A stretch of DNA of 52,984 bases. It comes from Guptibacillus algicola. GTDB lineage: Bacteria > Bacillota > Bacilli > Bacillales > Guptibacillaceae. This document shows positions 49,612 through 52,984 of the stretch, piece by piece. The stretch lies in the NCBI RefSeq assembly GCF_020171805.1, contig NZ_JAIVAF010000002.1:1-52984 (forward strand), read 5' to 3'. Position numbers and translations under genes: made by a program. Below the pieces are notes generated by a model, which was not told the origin of the DNA, did no database searches, and was given only the letters and a program-made list of their open reading frames with translations. Each line of letters opens with the position of its first letter. The first letter of the stretch is position 1.

Positions 49612-50535
49612 TTATTGAGAGTCTTTTGACCCTTTTTCATTGTTTGTGTTTGAGTCTTTTGAACCTTTTTCATCAGCGTCTTCTGCGTCTTTTGTACCTT
49701 TTTCATCAGCTTTGTCCGCGTCTTTTTCAGCTTTCTCTTCTGCTTGTTTCTCAGATTCTACTCCCTGATTACCTTCTGAAGCTGATGGATTTGTAACAGG
49801 GTTTCCAGCTTCTGAGTTTTCACTCTTGTCCTGTACTTCTACAGCAGAGGAAGGTTGATTAAAGACATCAAGTGGATTAACTGGTGTACCATCTTTACGA
49901 ACTTCAAAGTGTACATGTACGCCTGCATCAGTATCGAACGTGTTCGTGCCAGCTGTTCCTAACTTATCGCCTTGCTTCACTTTGTCGCCTTCAGCAACTT
50001 CAAGCTTATCAAGAGACTCATAAACAGTTACAACGCCATCTTCATGTTCGATGTGTACGACATTACCAAGCAACTGATCTTGCTCTGCTTTCATAACTTT
50101 ACCACTCATAGCAGCTACGACTTCAAAACTTGCTCCATCATCTTTCGCATAGTCGATTCCTGAATTCTGGTAGTAGGTATTATTATAGAATACGAGAGCA
50201 GCTTTTTGTTCGTCAGTGCTAGCTTCAGCGTCGTAATATTGCTTTTGAACAAATACGCCACTATCTTCAGAAGCAGGTACTTTAAAGACTTCAGAATCAC
50301 CTAGAACCGGGACAGACTTTTCATCAGCATCAAAGGCACTTCTGTCAGAATCAATGTCACTCAAGTCACGTGGCTCTGCATTTTCTTGTCCACCTTGCAT
50401 CCATAGCACCGCTGTTAGTACTAGTGCTGCGAACCCAAGATATACTGCTGGATAAATCCAACGCTTTCTAGCAAGCCTTTGCCATTTAGAAGCGCTTTTT
50501 TCAATAGGATTAGATTTTTTGTTTTCATCTCCCAT
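49612..50535 (-). CDS. spoIIQ: Forespore membrane protein SpoIIQ (degenerate LytM domain)
   Basis: A 307-residue protein with one membrane helix (28-47) and an extracellular M23/LytM domain. The second zinc motif HVH (207-209) and D128 are present, but the first His is replaced (NSGID, S125). That is the known state of SpoIIQ, which acts as a scaffold with SpoIIIAH in engulfment. After the domain (about residue 228) there is an unusual acidic/Lys-rich tail ending in three near-repeats of DEKG(T/S)KD. GAGGTGAT precedes the ATG, and a sigma-F promoter lies upstream. Confidence 0.93.
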   Translation of the reverse strand: MGDENKKSNPIEKSASKWQRLARKRWIYPAVYLGFAALVLTAVLWMQGGQENAEPRDLSDIDSDRSAFDADEKSVPVLGDSEVFKVPASEDSGVFVQKQYYDAEASTDEQKAALVFYNNTYYQNSGIDYAKDDGASFEVVAAMSGKVMKAEQDQLLGNVVHIEHEDGVVTVYESLDKLEVAEGDKVKQGDKLGTAGTNTFDTDAGVHVHFEVRKDGTPVNPLDVFNQPSSAVEVQDKSENSEAGNPVTNPSASEGNQGVESEKQAEEKAEKDADKADEKGTKDAEDADEKGSKDSNTNNEKGSKDSQ

Positions 50536-50555
50536 TTATCATCACCTCAGCAATC

Positions 50556-50584
50556 ATTGTTGTCAGGTTGCAAGGTTTCTATAC
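50556..50584 (-). promoter_or_regulatory. Sigma-F promoter of spoIIQ
   Basis: Minus-strand GTATA (50580-50584), 15 bp, GACAACAAT (50556-50564). It fits the sigma-F consensus GYATA/GGNRANAHT at all but one position and lies 20 bp upstream of the start codon. Confidence 0.8.
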
Positions 50585-50678
50585 ACTTTACAGAAAAAAT
50601 ATCTATTTATTTTTCGACAAGTGGGTTATTTTTATGCATTAACTTTCAATATTCTATAAAAAACGCTTATAAAACAAG

Positions 50679-50700
50679 TAAAAAACCGCATCGCTGCGGC
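50679..50700 (-). terminator. Intrinsic terminator of spoIID
   Basis: GCCGCA / TGCGGT stem on the minus strand followed by TTTTTA. Confidence 0.88.
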
Positions 50701-50702
50701 TT

Positions 50703-51707
50703 TTATCGTTGTGCTGTTAAATTTTCCACATAACGACCCATCTCACTGATCGCTACGCCTTTATAGTAGTGTTTTACAATCTCATCGTATCCTTTTCCTT
50801 CTTCAGCCATTCCGTTCGCGCCGTACTGACTCATACCAACGCCATGCCCATAGCCTTTCGTTGTGACGGTTATTCTGTCTCCACTACGCTCCCAAGCGAA
50901 GTCTGAAGATCTCAAGCCTAGTAAATCTCTTATTTCTCTTCCGGTAAACGATTTACCAGCTACTTCGACCTCTCCAACTCGTTTCCCTGTTGTTAAGTTC
51001 TTGATCGTACCGATCGATCCCCCTGAAGGAAGCGTTACGCCTAGCTTTTGTTCAAACTCACTCGTTGAGAAGGTTATTTGATCAGAGTACTTAGGCGATT
51101 GCTTATCCCAGGGACTTTCTACGCTTCGCAAATATGGAGCTGCGTTTTCCCAGTAGTCTTCTGAATTCTCCGTGTATCCATTACTCGTTGAGAAAAAAGA
51201 TGCATAGATTGGGTTTCCTTCATATGTTAAGATCTGACCGGTAGTTTCTTCAACCGCCTTCTCAATCTTTGCATATTTCTTCTCGAACTCTGTTCCCCAC
51301 ACTTCCTTCAACTGATCATTATCTTTAAACACCTGGTGCTGAATGGTATCTGTAACGATTGCGTTCCCTGGCAGCTTCTCAGTTGGATTTGCAAGCCGCG
51401 TGACTACGAACGTTCTTGCAGTTAATGCCTGTGCCTTTAACGCCTCCATGTTGAACTCTGCTGGCATTTCAGCCGCTACAACACCTTTCACGTATTCTTC
51501 AATAGGAACGTTCACGGTCTTTTCTAGCTGTGCGCGATAGACAGGAACATCGACGGCAGCGGCTTTCGTAGATGTATTTTTCCCTTGAGGGTTTGATTCG
51601 ATTGCCTCAGGTGATTCTCCAGGAGATCCATAAGGTAGAACTAAAACAGATGGTAGAAGAATAATTATGCCGGCAAACAATACAAGTGTCGTAATCATTT
51701 TTCTCAT
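50703..51707 (-). CDS. spoIID: Stage II sporulation protein D (SpoIID)
   Basis: A 334-residue lytic transglycosylase of the engulfment machinery with SpoIIM and SpoIIP. An N-terminal membrane anchor is followed by the SpoIID domain: VPIEEYVKGVVAAEMPAEFNMEALKAQALTARTF holds the catalytic Glu region, and GYGHGVGMSQYGANGMAEEG is the C-terminal signature. The ATG at 51707 is favoured since GGGGG lies seven bases upstream. It precedes spoIIQ, as in other bacilli. Confidence 0.95.
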   Translation of the reverse strand: MRKMITTLVLFAGIIILLPSVLVLPYGSPGESPEAIESNPQGKNTSTKAAAVDVPVYRAQLEKTVNVPIEEYVKGVVAAEMPAEFNMEALKAQALTARTFVVTRLANPTEKLPGNAIVTDTIQHQVFKDNDQLKEVWGTEFEKKYAKIEKAVEETTGQILTYEGNPIYASFFSTSNGYTENSEDYWENAAPYLRSVESPWDKQSPKYSDQITFSTSEFEQKLGVTLPSGGSIGTIKNLTTGKRVGEVEVAGKSFTGREIRDLLGLRSSDFAWERSGDRITVTTKGYGHGVGMSQYGANGMAEEGKGYDEIVKHYYKGVAISEMGRYVENLTAQR

Positions 51708-51885
51708 TCGCATGCCCCCGTCATTTAAATGTATCTCACTAACACCTTATGGAAAGGGACAACCATTTAGAACAGAAACGCTCGTTACCAAAGTTGGGGT
51801 TTTTGTCGTGAAGGCCATTCGGAATTTCGTTCGAAGAAAGTGAACGGTAGGAGGGCTACGATAGAAAAGAAGGGTGTTCTCAACA

Positions 51886-51913
51886 TAAAAAAACCGTAGC
51901 TCAAGGCTACGGT
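51886..51913 (-). terminator. Orphan minus-strand terminator
   Basis: ACCGTAGC / GCTACGGT stem followed on the minus strand by seven T. No minus-strand gene lies immediately to its right; instead the IS1182-type element begins there. It probably belonged to a gene now displaced beyond the insertion. Confidence 0.75.
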
Positions 51914-51914
51914 C

Positions 51915-51949
51915 AGGTTGTCGAGAAAGTCTCGACAACCTATTTTTTT
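51915..51949 (+). mobile_element. Perfect hairpin at the probable left end of the IS1182-type element
   Basis: AGGTTGTCGAGA (51915-51926) and TCTCGACAACCT (51930-51941) form a 12-bp stem with a three-base loop, followed by seven T. It lies 70 bp before the transposase start and could block read-through into the IS. The exact IS boundary cannot be set without the right end. Confidence 0.55.
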
Positions 51950-52010
51950 GCCTTTTTTTATCTCGCCCTTTTGTTAAGCTAGAGATAGATTCTTTTTAGG
52001 CGGTGATGTA

Positions 52011-52984
52011 ATGTTTCAATCTAAGAAAGATCGGCAGAATGAATTAGAAATGGTAACCATTGATGAGCTTGTACCTGAAAACCACTTACTTCGTAAGATC
52101 GACCACTATATAGATTTCTCCTTTATCCCTGAAAAAGTCCGTCCTTATTATTGTGAAGACAACGGACGTCCATCCCTTGATCCCCTGGTATTATTTAAGA
52201 TGATGTTTATTGGATATATTTATGGCATTCGCTCTGAACGCGAATTAGAGCGTCAAATTCAAACGAATGTCGCGTACCGTTGGTTCCTCGGATTGAATTT
52301 AACCGACGCTGTCCCCCATCACTCTACGATTAGCTGGAATCGCAGAATGCGTTTTAATGAAACGGATATTTTCCAAGAGGTTTTTGATGAAGTCGTCCAC
52401 CAGGCTATGAACCATCGAATGGTATCAGGACGCGTTCTCTACACAGATTCCACACATCTAAAAGCGAGTGCGAATAAGAAAAAATTCTCCAGAAAAGACG
52501 TTCATGTAGAAACAGCCGACTATATAGATGAACTCAATGAAGCAGTGGAACAGGACAGGTCTGATCATGGAAAAAAGCCTCTAAAAGAAAAGAAGGAGGT
52601 GAATAAGACTAAGGAAATCAAAGTCAGTCATACTGATCCTGAGAGTGGTTATTTATATCGAGAACATAAACCTGAAGGTTTCTTTTATTTAGATCATCGC
52701 ACTACAGATATGAAATTCAACATCATTACCGATGTCCATATTACTCCAGGTAATATTCACGACTCCAAGCCTTATTTACAACGGTTAGACCGCCAGGTAA
52801 AACGCTTCGGTTTTAAAGTAGAAGCAGTCGGTCTAGATGCAGGATACTTAACAGCCCCTATTTGTCATGGACTCGAACAACGAAACGTATTTGGCGTTAT
52901 CGCTCATCGTCGCTACCAAAGTAAAAAAGGATTTCTTCCGAAATGGAAATACAAGTATGATGAGAACCTCGATCGATATGTTTG
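52011..52984 (+). CDS. IS1182-family transposase, 3' part beyond window
   Basis: An open frame from ATG 52011 to the window end (324 codons). The N-terminal DUF772-type domain reads [31 protein letters not shown], with the typical [30 protein letters not shown] contains the first acidic residue of the DDE site and [10 protein letters not shown] the second; the last lies outside. Transposase of this family moves the IS by cut-and-paste. AGGCGGTG precedes the ATG. The visible part has no frameshift, so the element may be active. Confidence 0.92.
   Translation, partial: MFQSKKDRQNELEMVTIDELVPENHLLRKIDHYIDFSFIPEKVRPYYCEDNGRPSLDPLVLFKMMFIGYIYGIRSERELERQIQTNVAYRWFLGLNLTDAVPHHSTISWNRRMRFNETDIFQEVFDEVVHQAMNHRMVSGRVLYTDSTHLKASANKKKFSRKDVHVETADYIDELNEAVEQDRSDHGKKPLKEKKEVNKTKEIKVSHTDPESGYLYREHKPEGFFYLDHRTTDMKFNIITDVHITPGNIHDSKPYLQRLDRQVKRFGFKVEAVGLDAGYLTAPICHGLEQRNVFGVIAHRRYQSKKGFLPKWKYKYDENLDRYV

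Noticed and set aside
51747-51938. 63-codon minus-strand frame upstream of spoIID
   Set aside because: It runs through a terminator hairpin and a promoter region, with no ribosome site or similarity.

Overview
The window is chromosomal DNA of a spore-forming member of the Bacillaceae. Evidence: Bacillus-type sporulation genes (spoIID, spoIIQ, spoIIID next to mbl), SinR/SinI homologues, strong AGGAGG-type ribosome binding sites, promoters matching sigma-A, sigma-D and sigma-F, and a Bacillus megaterium-type gas vesicle operon. The many cell-wall-binding-repeat-2 (CWB2) proteins would fit a free-living, possibly halotolerant or aquatic species. The species cannot be named from sequence alone. 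I see no tRNA, rRNA or CRISPR array.

Layout. 1-3361: nucleotide/nucleoside genes on the minus strand (cytidine-deaminase-like, MFS transporter, ferritin-like, MazG-like, nucleoside deoxyribosyltransferase-like, one unknown). Bases 1-84 are a perfect inverted copy of the 3' end of the ferritin-like gene. 3595-9119: a twelve-gene plus-strand gas vesicle operon. 9171-10457: dsdA. 10530-32781: a minus-strand block of secreted surface proteins. These combine CWB2 triplets with different modules (PPC-like, M6 protease, lytic transglycosylase, SGNH esterase, 5'-nucleotidase, ExeM-type nuclease), interspersed with an LTA-synthase-like enzyme, a glucuronyl C5-epimerase homologue, a probably sigma-D-dependent NlpC/P60 autolysin and a broken CWB2 gene. 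33159-34688: dprA and a REP-associated tyrosine transposase (RAYT). 34851-40376: a giant CWB2-anchored amylopullulanase-like enzyme. 40550-41766: a VOC protein and an SDR. 41990-44284: a double sinI/sinR locus headed by a c-di-GMP-I riboswitch. 44495-51707: fabZ, an EpuA-like protein, mbl, spoIIID, a DUF4212/SSS sodium symporter operon with a small ATT-initiated membrane protein, spoIIQ and spoIID. 52011-end: an IS1182-family transposase cut by the window edge.

A family of nested palindromes (GGGGTCAGG...CCTGACCCC and variants), usually preceded by an AATTGTT(T) head, is scattered from 71 to 34839, often at stop codons. The RAYT gene lies among them and is the obvious candidate mobiliser.

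Most interesting system: the sin locus. A c-di-GMP-I aptamer with a GAAA tetraloop, an 11-nt-type receptor and a CGCAAAG core lies directly before a 45-aa SinI-like antirepressor gene. Part of its 5' strand (TCCTCC) complements that gene's Shine-Dalgarno sequence. Next come sinR, a minus-strand operon with a second sinI plus two small proteins, and a second sinR. The sinR promoters and the second sinI upstream region carry GTTCT/AGAAC dyads like SinR operators. This suggests direct c-di-GMP input into a Sin-type matrix/motility switch. A second theme is a surface display island: exoenzymes for DNA, nucleotides, protein, peptidoglycan and alpha-glucan sharing one wall anchor, with nucleoside uptake and salvage genes nearby.
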